Shown: positions 25,410 to 33,425 of the stretch, one piece after another
Layout of the letters: the number at the start of each line of letters is the position of its first letter
Position numbering within the stretch: position 1 is the first letter of the stretch
NCBI RefSeq assembly: GCF_009695635.1
Contig: NZ_VUNN01000001.1
Location: forward strand, 186,001-250,000
Reading direction: 5' to 3'
Length of the DNA stretch: 64,000 bases
Source: Bullifex porci
Lineage (GTDB): Bacteria; Spirochaetota; Spirochaetia; Sphaerochaetales; Sphaerochaetaceae
The notes under the pieces: generated by a model
What the model was told of the DNA's origin: nothing
Database searches by the model: none
Seen by the model: the letters and a program-made list of their open reading frames with translations, nothing else
Program-made: the position numbers and the translations under genes

Positions 25410-25611
25410 AACTATTAATAACAGGGAGAATGACTGTACTTCCTTGCTGAAAAGCAGAAATTTATCGCTAATGTGGTCGTAGGACTGCTTGATAATGAAA
25501 GTCCTGATTCAAATAGGCTTACACTTGTAACTCCAAAGTCTGAAAATGATGTACGATTACAAGATACTCTTGGTAATCAGAACCCCACCGGCTTGCCCGT
25601 GGGAGTAGTCA
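25410..25611 (+). ncRNA. candidate omega RNA / right end of the tnpB element
   Basis: Two hundred non-coding bases follow the tnpB stop and end in the hairpin around GGCTTGCCCGTGGGAG (25590-25606). In this family the tnpB-associated omega RNA (reRNA) covers the right end, and the bases just outside the element serve as guide; here they would start at about 25612 with GTATAAATAAAAAAG. Assignment is by position and hairpin only. Confidence 0.45.
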
Positions 25612-25641
25612 GTATAAATAAAAAAGAAAAAGGGAATAGAT

Positions 25642-25980
25642 ATGCTTCAATTTAGACGTGTTTTAGCATTTTCATCTAGAGTGCATACATATTTATTAGT
25701 GCTATATCTATTTTTCTTTTTAATGTTTGTTTTTACATTTATTACACCAGTTGATAATTTTTTATTAGATTTTATTTCATATTCAATGACACTAATAAGT
25801 TGGACTATGATTTTCTTTGGTGTATGGATAATCTTTGCCTCAATTTATCAGTTGTTCTATACAAAAGTATTGGCTTTTTCTCCTGCTCTATTGACTATAC
25901 TAAGATGTTTGATTGTACTTTTGTTAGCAACCTTTTCTGATTTAATTGAAAAAGTAGTAAGTACAGGAGTAAGTTTATGA
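25642..25980 (+). CDS. small integral membrane protein, unknown
   Basis: A 112-residue, very hydrophobic protein with about four membrane helices (roughly 15-35, 42-70, 72-90 and 88-105) and a basic N terminus (MLQFRRVLAFSSR), suggesting N-in topology. AAGGGAATAG precedes the ATG. It overlaps aroH by four bases, so the two are coupled. Before the tnpB insertion it probably followed thiN directly. I recognise no family. Confidence 0.7.
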   Translation: MLQFRRVLAFSSRVHTYLLVLYLFFFLMFVFTFITPVDNFLLDFISYSMTLISWTMIFFGVWIIFASIYQLFYTKVLAFSPALLTILRCLIVLLLATFSDLIEKVVSTGVSL

Positions 25981-26345
25981 GTGAAGCAATTTATGCAATT
26001 AGAGGTGCTACAACTGTAGAATTTGACAGTGTTGCAGGAATCGATGAGGCTGTAAAGGAATTATTTACTGAGATTCTTGCACAAAATAATCTCACAGAAG
26101 AAGAGATTTCTTTTGTACTTTTTTCTCAAACATCTGATTTAAAATCTAGAAATGCAGCAGCTGCTGTTAGAAAGGCTGGTTTTTGCTCTGCTGTTCCTCT
26201 ATTTTGTGTTCAAGAGGCTGAAATTAATGGAATGCTTGATAAAGTAATTAGAGTATTAATTCAAGTAAACCATCCTAGAAAAAGTGAACCTAAAATGGTC
26301 TACTTGAATAGAGCTAGTAATCTTAGACCTGATTTAAAGCGCTAA
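25977..26345 (+). CDS. aroH: chorismate mutase, AroH type
   Basis: Converts chorismate to prephenate for Phe and Tyr synthesis. The trimeric AroH fold is recognised by AIRGATTVEFDS at the N terminus, SFVLFSQTSDLKSRNAAAAVRKAGF, VPLFCVQEAEINGML, and VYLNRASNLRPDL at the C terminus. The active-site Arg (IRGAT) and the Cys/Glu of CVQE are present. It is 122 aa. The 3' end overlaps the M18 gene by 12 bases on the other strand. Confidence 0.95.
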   Translation: MSEAIYAIRGATTVEFDSVAGIDEAVKELFTEILAQNNLTEEEISFVLFSQTSDLKSRNAAAAVRKAGFCSAVPLFCVQEAEINGMLDKVIRVLIQVNHPRKSEPKMVYLNRASNLRPDLKR

Positions 26346-27605
26346 GAAGGATTTAAAAAGCTTTAAAAGTGCGGTGGTATCTTTAGTTCCACCACACTCA
26401 TATGGTGAGTGCATTGCTAGTTGTGCAACTCCGATATCACAGGTAGGAATACTAATTTTTTGAATAGATAGGTTTCCTAGTGTAGAACCACCTAGCTGAT
26501 CTGAATTATTTACAAATACTTGATAAGGTATATTATTCTTTTGGAGCAATGCTTTAAGGTATGCTCCTGTTGCTGCATCTGTAGTATATTTCTGATTTGC
26601 AGAGTATTTTATTAATATACCATTATTTAGCTTTGGTAGGTTTGTTACATCGCTTTTATCTGAGTAATTTGGATGAACACCATGTCCGTTATCTGCACTA
26701 ATCATAAATGAAGATGCGATATTTATATATTTTTCATCCTCATTAAGATGTAAAGCAAACATTATTCTTTCCATAATAGAAGTTAAGAAATCAGAGAGAG
26801 CACCTTGTCTTGTTCCACTTCCGACCTCTTCATTATCAAATAATGAGATAATAGCAATTCTATCACTTGGCTTACTATCTAATATTGCTTTAAATGCAGA
26901 ATAAGCACATTGTAAATCATCTATCTTTGGTGAAGAGAAGAATTCATTGTTTAAGCCCCAAATAGTAGGTTCACTCATGTTATATAGGAATAAATCCCAA
27001 TCTAAAAGCTCTTCTGACTTACAATTAGCTTCCTTAGCAATAAGATCTGTAAAGGCTTTCTTATCATTACCTTGTGTAAAGATTGGAAGTAATTCCTTTT
27101 GAACTGAGTATTTTATTCCATCATTAGCTGTTCTATTTTGATGAATAGCTAAGTTAACTATTGATAATAGTGGTCTTGGAATATTGATTAGTTTTTCCTC
27201 AATTGAACCATTATTGTTAATAAATACTCTACCAGCTACAGATAGTGGGCGATCAAACCATGGAGAAAGAAGCATTCCACCATATTTTTCAATATTTAAT
27301 TTAATATAGCCATTAGCCTCTATCTCTGGGTTCGGTTTTATTTTAAAGGTTGGACTATCTGTATGTGCAGATATTACAGAGAAACCTTTAAAGCTTTCTG
27401 GGATTGTAAAAGCAATAAGAGAAGATGAGTTACGAGTAATGAAGTATGAAGAGCCCTTTTCTATATTAAATGGTTTTGTTTCTATTAGTTCCTTAAAGCC
27501 TGCTTTAATAAGCTCTCTTTTCATATTAGAAACAACATGAAAAGGGGAGGGACTATTTTTAATAAATTCTAATAATTCCTTAGTATCTTGAATGTAGTTT
27601 TCCAT
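26334..27605 (-). CDS. M18 family aminopeptidase
   Basis: Cytoplasmic two-zinc aminopeptidase of the M18 (ApeB/aspartyl aminopeptidase) family, 423 aa. It starts with NSPSPFHVVSNM. Metal and catalytic motifs are ISAHTDSPTFKIKP, FSSPKIDDLQCAY, SLFDNEEVGSGTRQGA with the Glu pair, and AMHSPYECGGTKD with the C-terminal His. WFDRPLSVAGRV is the usual neighbour of the first metal site. The ATG follows GAGG by six bases. Monocistronic. Confidence 0.93.
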   Translation of the reverse strand: MENYIQDTKELLEFIKNSPSPFHVVSNMKRELIKAGFKELIETKPFNIEKGSSYFITRNSSSLIAFTIPESFKGFSVISAHTDSPTFKIKPNPEIEANGYIKLNIEKYGGMLLSPWFDRPLSVAGRVFINNNGSIEEKLINIPRPLLSIVNLAIHQNRTANDGIKYSVQKELLPIFTQGNDKKAFTDLIAKEANCKSEELLDWDLFLYNMSEPTIWGLNNEFFSSPKIDDLQCAYSAFKAILDSKPSDRIAIISLFDNEEVGSGTRQGALSDFLTSIMERIMFALHLNEDEKYINIASSFMISADNGHGVHPNYSDKSDVTNLPKLNNGILIKYSANQKYTTDAATGAYLKALLQKNNIPYQVFVNNSDQLGGSTLGNLSIQKISIPTCDIGVAQLAMHSPYECGGTKDTTALLKLFKSFLAL

Positions 27606-27662
27606 ATTATACCTCTGAAGAGGAATGATAAGTCAAAATTAAAGAGTGGACAATACAAAAAA

Positions 27663-27684
27663 AAGACCTCATTTCTGAGGTCTT
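27663..27684 (-). terminator. terminator of tRNA-Thr
   Basis: Stem AAGACCTCA/TGAGGTCTT with a GAAA loop on the minus strand, followed by eight T. It begins at the base after the tRNA 3' end. Confidence 0.9.
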
Positions 27685-27757
27685 AGCCGACTGTCGGATT
27701 TGAACCAACGACCGGCTGATTACAAATCAGCTGCTCTGCCAGCTGAGCTAAGTCGGC
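27685..27757 (-). tRNA. tRNA-Thr (anticodon TGT)
   Basis: Acceptor arms GCCGACT and AGTCGGC pair, the D arm has AGCTCAGCTGGCAGAGC, and the T arm has GGTTCAAATCC. The seven-base anticodon loop TTTGTAA gives TGT. The discriminator base is T and CCA is not encoded. Confidence 0.95.
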
Positions 27758-27780
27758 ACTTGTTCAACTGAACAATCGAG

Positions 27781-27809
27781 ATACTACCTGTAATCAAAAA
27801 TAATTGCAA
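27781..27809 (-). promoter_or_regulatory. promoter of tRNA-Thr
   Basis: On the minus strand TTGCAA (27804-27809), 17 bp, TAGTAT (27781-27786). The start would fall near 27774, at the first bases of the hairpin TTGTTCA-AC-TGAACAA (27760-27775) that fills the short tRNA leader. Confidence 0.7.
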
Positions 27810-27961
27810 CTACTTTTTCAAAAAAATTTTCAAAAAATTTTCATAATTAATTTAATTTCTTATATAATCAAATAATATACTCAAAAAAAATTTTTGAATT
27901 TGAGCTTGATATAAATAATACTTAAATGATATTCTCCCTTTTAGTTAAATTTAAAGATTAT

Positions 27962-27990
27962 TTGACATAGGGTCTTGGTTTGTGTATTAT
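27962..27990 (+). promoter_or_regulatory. consensus promoter of the small basic protein gene
   Basis: TTGACA (27962-27967), 17 bp, TATTAT (27985-27990). It is one of the two exact TTGACA -35 boxes noted here (the other serves tRNA-Asn), indicating high expression. The stretch between the tRNA-Thr promoter and this point (27810-27961) is very AT-rich and holds nothing else I can see. Confidence 0.8.
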
Positions 27991-28024
27991 ATGCAAGACA
28001 TGTCATTTACGGAGGAATAATAAA

Positions 28025-28195
28025 ATGGCCGGTAATGTTTCTAAGAACGCTCACCGTGAAGGTGCTAAGGTATTACTCAGCAGATGGGGTGGTGAAATTA
28101 AGATGAAGAGTGTATTCGAAAATGGTAAGCTTCGCCACTACGCTGTATGTGAAAAATCTGGTAATACAGCTCGTAAAGCAAAAGATCTTATGTAA
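28025..28195 (+). CDS. highly expressed small basic protein, unknown
   Basis: Fifty-six residues starting MAGNVSKNAHREG and ending TARKAKDLM. It is rich in Lys and Arg, with one Trp, one Cys and no signal or membrane helix, so a nucleic-acid-binding or ribosome-associated role is plausible. GGAGG lies about nine bases before the ATG, a consensus promoter is upstream and a strong terminator follows. It uses AAC, CAC, TAC, TTC and CGT codons more than most neighbours, as expected of an abundant protein. I compared it mentally with bL28, bL32, bL33, bS20 and bS21 and it fits none. Confidence 0.8.
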   Translation: MAGNVSKNAHREGAKVLLSRWGGEIKMKSVFENGKLRHYAVCEKSGNTARKAKDLM

Positions 28196-28221
28196 TTTTT
28201 TTGCAATATGAAATTTTTCAG

Positions 28222-28248
28222 CCTGTCGAGACGTCGACAGGTTTTTTT
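28222..28248 (+). terminator. terminator of the small basic protein gene
   Basis: Perfect eight-base stem CCTGTCGA/TCGACAGG, loop GACG, then seven T. Confidence 0.92.
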
Positions 28249-28375
28249 GTATCAAAAATTTTCTAATTTTTAATATTTTTTTCGTATCTTAATTTGACTC
28301 TTCGTGTTATATTGTAACAGAGAACATTTTCTTAAAACAAAAATAAACAATCGTTCGTTGTTAGGAGGAAGACAC

Positions 28376-30832
28376 GTGAATCGTTTTACTAAAACACTGT
28401 CAACTTTAGTTCTTGTCGTTATGGTTGCCCTCTCTCTTATCGGTTGTCAGAGTACATCTGCTCCAGTAGAGGTTACACCTGAAATTGTAGTTCCAGAAGC
28501 TGTACCAGTAGCTGAAGTTCCTGTAGTTGAGGAACCAGCACCAGTAGTAGCTCCAGAACCAGAACCAGAACCAGAACCAACAGTTGAAGAACAGCCTGTT
28601 TATGGATCAGTTTCTGTTTATGGCTATCCTATTTCTTATAAAGTTGTAACAGGTCAGGCTACAATTAGCTATCCTTCATTCGTTACAGATGAAGAAGTAG
28701 TTGATTTCTTAAGCTATTTTGCTGACAAGTATGGTGCTTTAGTTCAAGGTACTGTATTCGAAATTGCTGCACCAGGTACTGTAAATGTTTATTTCGATAA
28801 GGCTGCATCATATGCTGATATCGAGACAGTTGGTGGTTTAGCATTAGATACTCTCTTTGAATATGTTAACCAGTTATTTGCTGCTCCAGCAGTAGAAGAA
28901 GCTCCAGTTGTTGAAGAACCAGCACCTGTAGTTGAAGAGCCAGCTCCAGTTGAAACAAAATATTCAGGTTCAGTTTCTGTATTTGGATATCCTGTTCGCT
29001 ATGAAGCTCAGCTCGGTAAGGTATTCATTGATTACCCAAGCTTTATTACTGATGAAGATGCAACATCATTCTTTGCTTTTATTGCTAACAGATATAGCGC
29101 ATATGCTAATTTAGTTACATACAAGCTTACTGGTGATTCAAGTGTTGAATTTTATTTCTCAAAGGATGCTTCTTTTGATGATCTTTTAGCAGTTGCTAGC
29201 ATGCTCGCTGGTGATTTAGTTGACTATGTAACTGGCTTATTTGCTGCTCCAGCTGTTGAAGAACCAGCTCCTGTAGTTGAAGAGCCTGTAGCAGAAGAAC
29301 CAGCAGTTGTTGAGGAACCAGAGGTTGTATATCCATATGGCGTTAAGGCAATTGTAAAGAATGCTCAGGGTGATACAGAATTTGACCTCTTTGTAGTTCA
29401 TACAAATGACGTTCATGCTAGAATTGTTCCAGCTGATGGTGGTATGGGTTATGCTAAGCTTGCTACATTAGTAAAAGCAGGTAAGGCTATTACAGATAAC
29501 ATCCTCGTACTTGATGCTGGTGACGTTACACACGGAACTAACTTAGCTAATATGTTCAAGGGCCAGACAGTTGGTGAGATCCTTGCAATGATTGGTTATG
29601 ATGCAGTAGCTCCAGGTAACCATGACTTCAACTATGGTGCAGAGAACCTTAAAGAGCTTGCTAAGCTTTCTGAAGCAATTGGCGGACCAAAAGTTCTTTC
29701 TGCAAACATCCTTACTGAAGATGGTTACAATGTATTCCAGCCATATCAGATTTATGACTTCAATGGATTCAAGGTTTGTGTATTCGGTCTCACAACACCT
29801 GATACAAAGACTAAGGCTCATCCAAAGTATACAGAAGGCTTAACATTCTGGTCTGATGAAGTACTTGCAGCAGCTCAGTATGCAGTTGATTTAGCTAATG
29901 AATATTGTGATTACGTAATCGTACTTGGTCACTTCGGTCTTGATGAAGATGGTTCAAGTGGTATCACAAGTAAGTATGTATGTGAAAACATCAAGGGTAT
30001 CGACCTCTTTGTTGATGGTCACAGCCACACAACTCTTCCAGAAGGACTTAAGGTTGGTGATACATTAATCGTACAGGCTGGTGAGTACCTTAAGAATGTT
30101 GGTCTCGTACAGATCCATGTAAAGGATGGTAAGGTAACAGCTACATATCCAATGCTCATTACAGCAGCTGATGTTCTTGACCCTGCTAATAGTGACTTAG
30201 CTAAGTCATTTGGTATTACAGAAGTTCCAGATGATCCTGAAGTTTCAGCTTATATTGCTAAGGCACAGGATCAGCTCAACGACATCCTCAATGTTGTAAT
30301 TGCTGAAGTTCCTGTTAACCTTGATGGTGAAAGAGCTAATGTAAGAACAAAGCAGACTAACCTTTCTAAGCTTGTTTGTCAGGCAATGACAGATGAGACA
30401 GGTGCTGACTTCACAATCACTAACGGTGGTGGTATCAGAGCATCTATCAAGGCTGGTAAGGTAACTCTCGGTGATGTAAACAATGTACTCCCATTCACAA
30501 ATACAATTGCTGTATGTGAAATCACAGGTGCACAGGTTTACGAAGCTCTCGAGTTCGGTTACAGAATGCTCCCAGAGACAAATGGTGGATTTACTCAGAC
30601 AGACCTTAAGGTTGTATACTCTAAGTTCAGCCCAGCAGGTTCAAGAATTAAGAGAGTAGTTCTTCCTAATGGTGAAGTTATCGACAAGAATAAGACATAC
30701 TTAGTTGCTACAAATGACTTCTTAGCAGCTGGTGGTGACGGATTTACAATGTTCGGTAAGATCGTACAGTTAGGTAGACAGCTTAATGAAGTATTTGCTG
30801 ATTATCTCGCAAAGGTATATCCAGTTAAGTAA
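28376..30832 (+). CDS. lipoprotein: duplicated novel domain plus 5'-nucleotidase
   Basis: GTG start eight bases after AGGAGG; 818 aa. Lipobox LIGC with Cys24. Residues 30-74 are a Pro/Glu/Val linker. Residues 75-170 and 196-291 are two copies of a domain that starts YGSVSVYGYPISY and ends near LFAAP, joined by VVEEPAPVVEEP-type linkers. Residues about 336-818 are a UshA-like metallophosphoesterase plus C-terminal nucleotidase domain: VVHTNDVHAR (metal His/Asp), LDAGDVTHGTN, APGNHDFNYG, LGHFGLDEDG, DGHSHT, and TNGGGIRASI. It probably releases phosphate from nucleotides outside the inner membrane. I do not recognise the duplicated domain. C-ending codons suggest strong expression. Confidence 0.88.
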   Translation: MNRFTKTLSTLVLVVMVALSLIGCQSTSAPVEVTPEIVVPEAVPVAEVPVVEEPAPVVAPEPEPEPEPTVEEQPVYGSVSVYGYPISYKVVTGQATISYPSFVTDEEVVDFLSYFADKYGALVQGTVFEIAAPGTVNVYFDKAASYADIETVGGLALDTLFEYVNQLFAAPAVEEAPVVEEPAPVVEEPAPVETKYSGSVSVFGYPVRYEAQLGKVFIDYPSFITDEDATSFFAFIANRYSAYANLVTYKLTGDSSVEFYFSKDASFDDLLAVASMLAGDLVDYVTGLFAAPAVEEPAPVVEEPVAEEPAVVEEPEVVYPYGVKAIVKNAQGDTEFDLFVVHTNDVHARIVPADGGMGYAKLATLVKAGKAITDNILVLDAGDVTHGTNLANMFKGQTVGEILAMIGYDAVAPGNHDFNYGAENLKELAKLSEAIGGPKVLSANILTEDGYNVFQPYQIYDFNGFKVCVFGLTTPDTKTKAHPKYTEGLTFWSDEVLAAAQYAVDLANEYCDYVIVLGHFGLDEDGSSGITSKYVCENIKGIDLFVDGHSHTTLPEGLKVGDTLIVQAGEYLKNVGLVQIHVKDGKVTATYPMLITAADVLDPANSDLAKSFGITEVPDDPEVSAYIAKAQDQLNDILNVVIAEVPVNLDGERANVRTKQTNLSKLVCQAMTDETGADFTITNGGGIRASIKAGKVTLGDVNNVLPFTNTIAVCEITGAQVYEALEFGYRMLPETNGGFTQTDLKVVYSKFSPAGSRIKRVVLPNGEVIDKNKTYLVATNDFLAAGGDGFTMFGKIVQLGRQLNEVFADYLAKVYPVK

Positions 30833-30853
30833 TAATTCTTAATTAGAATTAAA

Positions 30854-30881
30854 GGCCACTTCTTCTGAAGTGGTCTTTTTT
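30854..30881 (+). terminator. terminator of the nucleotidase lipoprotein gene
   Basis: Stem GGCCACTTC/GAAGTGGTC with a four-base loop and a six-base T run. The following 190 bases to the tRNA promoter are AT-rich without a gene. Confidence 0.88.
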
Positions 30882-31072
30882 GATATAAAGCTTCCTACAA
30901 TTATTAGTTTGTAATTACACTATTAATAGTATTCTCTTAGTTATAGACCTGAGCATAGCTATATTAAAGGAATTATATTTAGTTGATTATTATTAATTAT
31001 TTGTAACATAATAAAATAAAAAGTAGTAATAAATTTTTTCATGAAAAGTTTTAAATATTTTTTAATTATATG

Positions 31073-31101
31073 TTGACACTTTTTTATGAATATTGTAGAT
31101 T
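31073..31101 (+). promoter_or_regulatory. promoter of tRNA-Asn
   Basis: TTGACA (31073-31078), 17 bp, TAGATT (31096-31101); initiation near 31108, 18 bases before the tRNA. Confidence 0.75.
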
Positions 31102-31125
31102 ACTACTCGTTGCTGATAAAAAGCA

Positions 31126-31199
31126 TTCCCCTTTAGCTCAGTCGGTAGAGCAGCGGACTGTTAATCCGCCTGTCGCAAGTTCAAATCTTGCAGGGGGAG
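31126..31199 (+). tRNA. tRNA-Asn (anticodon GTT)
   Basis: Acceptor TTCCCCT pairs with AGGGGGA with one T-G pair, the D arm is AGCTCAGTCGGTAGAGC, and the anticodon loop CTGTTAA gives GTT. The T arm is AGTTCAAATCT. The discriminator is G, as usual for Asn; CCA is not encoded. Confidence 0.95.
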
Positions 31200-31203
31200 C
31201 AAG

Positions 31204-31228
31204 CCTCGGATAATATCCGAGGTTTTTT
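31204..31228 (+). terminator. terminator of tRNA-Asn
   Basis: Stem CCTCGGAT/ATCCGAGG with a three-base loop and a run of six T, five bases after the tRNA. Confidence 0.92.
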
Positions 31229-31344
31229 ATTTTTAAGCTTTAGTAATTTATTTATACTTTTTTTCATTATATTTACTGCTTTCTATAATATGCAATTGAA
31301 CTTATATATTTATTTACATACACTTCTCTATAAAGGAGTTTTAA

Positions 31345-33147
31345 ATGAAAAAACTATTATTGCTAACTTTATCTTTGATCTTGCTATTTTCATGTGCAAG
31401 TGTTGAAATGGGGCCTACAAGCCATTCGATTGCTGTTCTTTCAACAACAGATATGCACGGAAGAGCTGCAAGTAAAGATGTTGCAACAGGTAAGGAAGAT
31501 ATCAATTCAATGCCAAGAGTTGCTACAGCTGTAGAAGCTGTTAGAGAAAGCTTTGGTGATAGCATGCTTGTCATCGATAATGGTGATACAATTCAGGGCA
31601 ATCTATTAGCTCAATATGCTATTAACTTTAAGATTGATGTTATTAACCCAATGGTTAGTGCTATGGCATATATCGGTTATGACGTTTGGACTATGGGTAA
31701 CCATGAATTTAACTTCCTTCCAAATCAAAGAGATACTCAAGTACTTTTTGCTGAAAAAGAAGGTATTAGCTGCTTAAGTGGAAATGTTACTCTTCTTGAG
31801 GATGGTTTAAATGTACATGGTGACAAGGCTAAGGCAGGGGATCCATTCTATCAGCCATATGAAATCTTTACATTTAAATTTGATGATGGTTTAAAGGCAA
31901 AGGTTGCAGTAATTGGTCTTGGTAATGCTGCAAATGCTAACTGGGATTTAGCAACTAACTATCCTAACTTATCTTTCTCTTCATTAGAAAATAAAGATGG
32001 AATTCTTGCAAATGAAATTGATAAGTGGGTTAATGTTGTAAGAAATAAAGAAAAAGCTGATATCGTAATTGTTGCTGTACACAGTGGACTTGGAAGTGCT
32101 GATAGTTTTAGCTTAGAAAGTCAGACATTAATGGCTGCACAAGCAACTAGTGGTGTTGATTTGATTATTTGTGGTCATGATCACCAAGCAAATATTACAA
32201 TTACTAAGAACAGTGTAGGAGAGGATGTCACAATCGTAAATGGTGGTGGAAAGGCTCTTACAGAGAGTATTTTAACTATTGATTTTGAGAAGGGTAAGGT
32301 TACAGGTCTTAGTATTGAATCATCACTTACATCTCTTGATAGTGTTACTCCAGATGAAACTCTTAGCCAGATGATGGATGAGTGGTACAACGAAACATAT
32401 CAGTGGGCAAGTGCTCCAATTGGTAGCTTTGATAATGGTTGGAATAATTTTAAAGCTGAAGCAGAAGGAAAGAGTAATAATGATATGATTCTTTCACAAA
32501 CTGCTTTAATGGATTTCATCCATAAGGCTCAGATTTGGTGTACATGGCAGAGTGAAGGTGTTGAAGGTGCAACAGTTTCATTTGCTTCTCCTGTATTCGG
32601 TACAAATGCTAATAAGGAATTAAGCTTTGTTCCAGCTGATGGTGATACAATTTCAACACTTGAGCTTTCTAAGCTCTATAGATATTCTAACAACCTTTTA
32701 TGTGCAGTAGAGCTTACAGGTCAAGAGCTTTATAATTGGATGAATTGCGTTGCTAATATGTATAGTATTAAGGATGGAAAGGTTTCAATGGGAGAAGGTG
32801 TATCAATTTATGGTCTTGATACATTCTACGGTGTTGATTATGAAATTGATCCATCTAAGGAAAATGACTCAAAGCTTGTTAAGGCAGAGATTAATGGAGT
32901 TGATGTAAGAGAGATTAGCTCTGTTAAGGTTGCTTTAAATTCCTATAGACTCTCTGGTGGTTATGGCTTTGCTGAAGCAACAGGTAAGAGTGAATCAGAT
33001 TGCTTCTGGACAGCTAGCCAGTACTTAGGCTCTGATAGAGCTCCTGTGCCAACACAGATTGGTGAATATGTAAAGGCTATGGGTGTTGTTTCTCCAAGCG
33101 ATAAAGTATCACATGGATATGATTCAACATGGAGTATTATTGAGTAA
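31345..33147 (+). CDS. lipoprotein bifunctional metallophosphatase / 5'-nucleotidase (UshA-CpdB family)
   Basis: A 600-residue lipoprotein (MKKLLLLTLSLILLFSCAS, Cys17). The N-terminal metallophosphoesterase domain has LSTTDMHGRA, VIDNGDTIQGN, TMGNHEFNF, VAVHSGLG and ICGHDHQ. The C-terminal nucleotidase substrate domain contains FASPVFGTNANKELSF, LYRYSNNLLCAVELTGQEL and a Tyr/Phe-rich end. This order matches periplasmic 2',3'-cyclic-nucleotide phosphodiesterase/3'-nucleotidases (CpdB) more than UshA, so scavenging of RNA breakdown products is likely. AAGGAG precedes the ATG. It is separated from the nucleotidase at 28376 only by tRNA-Asn, giving two outward-facing nucleotidases in a row. Confidence 0.9.
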   Translation: MKKLLLLTLSLILLFSCASVEMGPTSHSIAVLSTTDMHGRAASKDVATGKEDINSMPRVATAVEAVRESFGDSMLVIDNGDTIQGNLLAQYAINFKIDVINPMVSAMAYIGYDVWTMGNHEFNFLPNQRDTQVLFAEKEGISCLSGNVTLLEDGLNVHGDKAKAGDPFYQPYEIFTFKFDDGLKAKVAVIGLGNAANANWDLATNYPNLSFSSLENKDGILANEIDKWVNVVRNKEKADIVIVAVHSGLGSADSFSLESQTLMAAQATSGVDLIICGHDHQANITITKNSVGEDVTIVNGGGKALTESILTIDFEKGKVTGLSIESSLTSLDSVTPDETLSQMMDEWYNETYQWASAPIGSFDNGWNNFKAEAEGKSNNDMILSQTALMDFIHKAQIWCTWQSEGVEGATVSFASPVFGTNANKELSFVPADGDTISTLELSKLYRYSNNLLCAVELTGQELYNWMNCVANMYSIKDGKVSMGEGVSIYGLDTFYGVDYEIDPSKENDSKLVKAEINGVDVREISSVKVALNSYRLSGGYGFAEATGKSESDCFWTASQYLGSDRAPVPTQIGEYVKAMGVVSPSDKVSHGYDSTWSIIE

Positions 33148-33169
33148 TCTTATTTAAATTTTAATTATA

Positions 33170-33194
33170 CCCCTTCCTGTTTTATTGGAAGGGG
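33170..33194 (+). terminator. terminator of the CpdB-like gene
   Basis: Perfect eight-base stem CCCCTTCC/GGAAGGGG with a nine-base loop and a short T-rich tail. The 190 bases beyond it contain no feature I can support. Confidence 0.8.
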
Positions 33195-33386
33195 TTTATT
33201 TGTTTTAACAGTTAAAAAGAAGCTAGAACGCAAAGAAAAGAAATGTATAATGCCAAAATCTTTGTAATTCCTTTCATTTCGTATAAGCTAAATCATAAGG
33301 TCATTACACTTTAATGTGGTAACTCATTCTTGAAGTTTAGAAAATAGTGAAGTGTAGTTGAGCATTGAAAACTTAAAGACAAAAAA

Positions 33387-33411
33387 AGGCTGCTAATTAA
33401 CTTAACAGCCT
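33387..33411 (-). terminator. terminator of dpaL
   Basis: On the minus strand the stem AGGCTGTTAA/TTAGCAGCCT with a five-base loop is followed by seven T, 15 bases after the dpaL stop. Confidence 0.85.
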
Positions 33412-33425
33412 ATATAATTGTTTTA

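Larger units (their letters stand above)
23462..25611 (+). mobile_element. IS200/IS605-type element carrying tnpB only
   Basis: The left end has the imperfect hairpin CCCTCACGC..GCGTGTGGG (23477-23496) flanked by GAAAA and GATGGAAGCAGTT. The right end has CCCCACC..GCTTGCCCGTGGGAGTAGTCA up to about 25611. Both match the ends of the element at 36114-37446. It contains a short ribbon-helix-helix fragment and a tnpB but no tnpA, so mobility would depend on a transposase in trans. There are no direct target repeats, as expected for this family. It lies between thiN and a membrane protein gene. Exact borders are uncertain by several bases. The stretch 23500-23687 shows no gene. Confidence 0.8.

Noticed and set aside
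28025-28195. Ribosomal protein L28 or L32
   Set aside because: Size, promoter and codon use fit, but the sequence lacks the bL28 start (CxxxGK type) and the bL32 CxxC features. Left as unknown.
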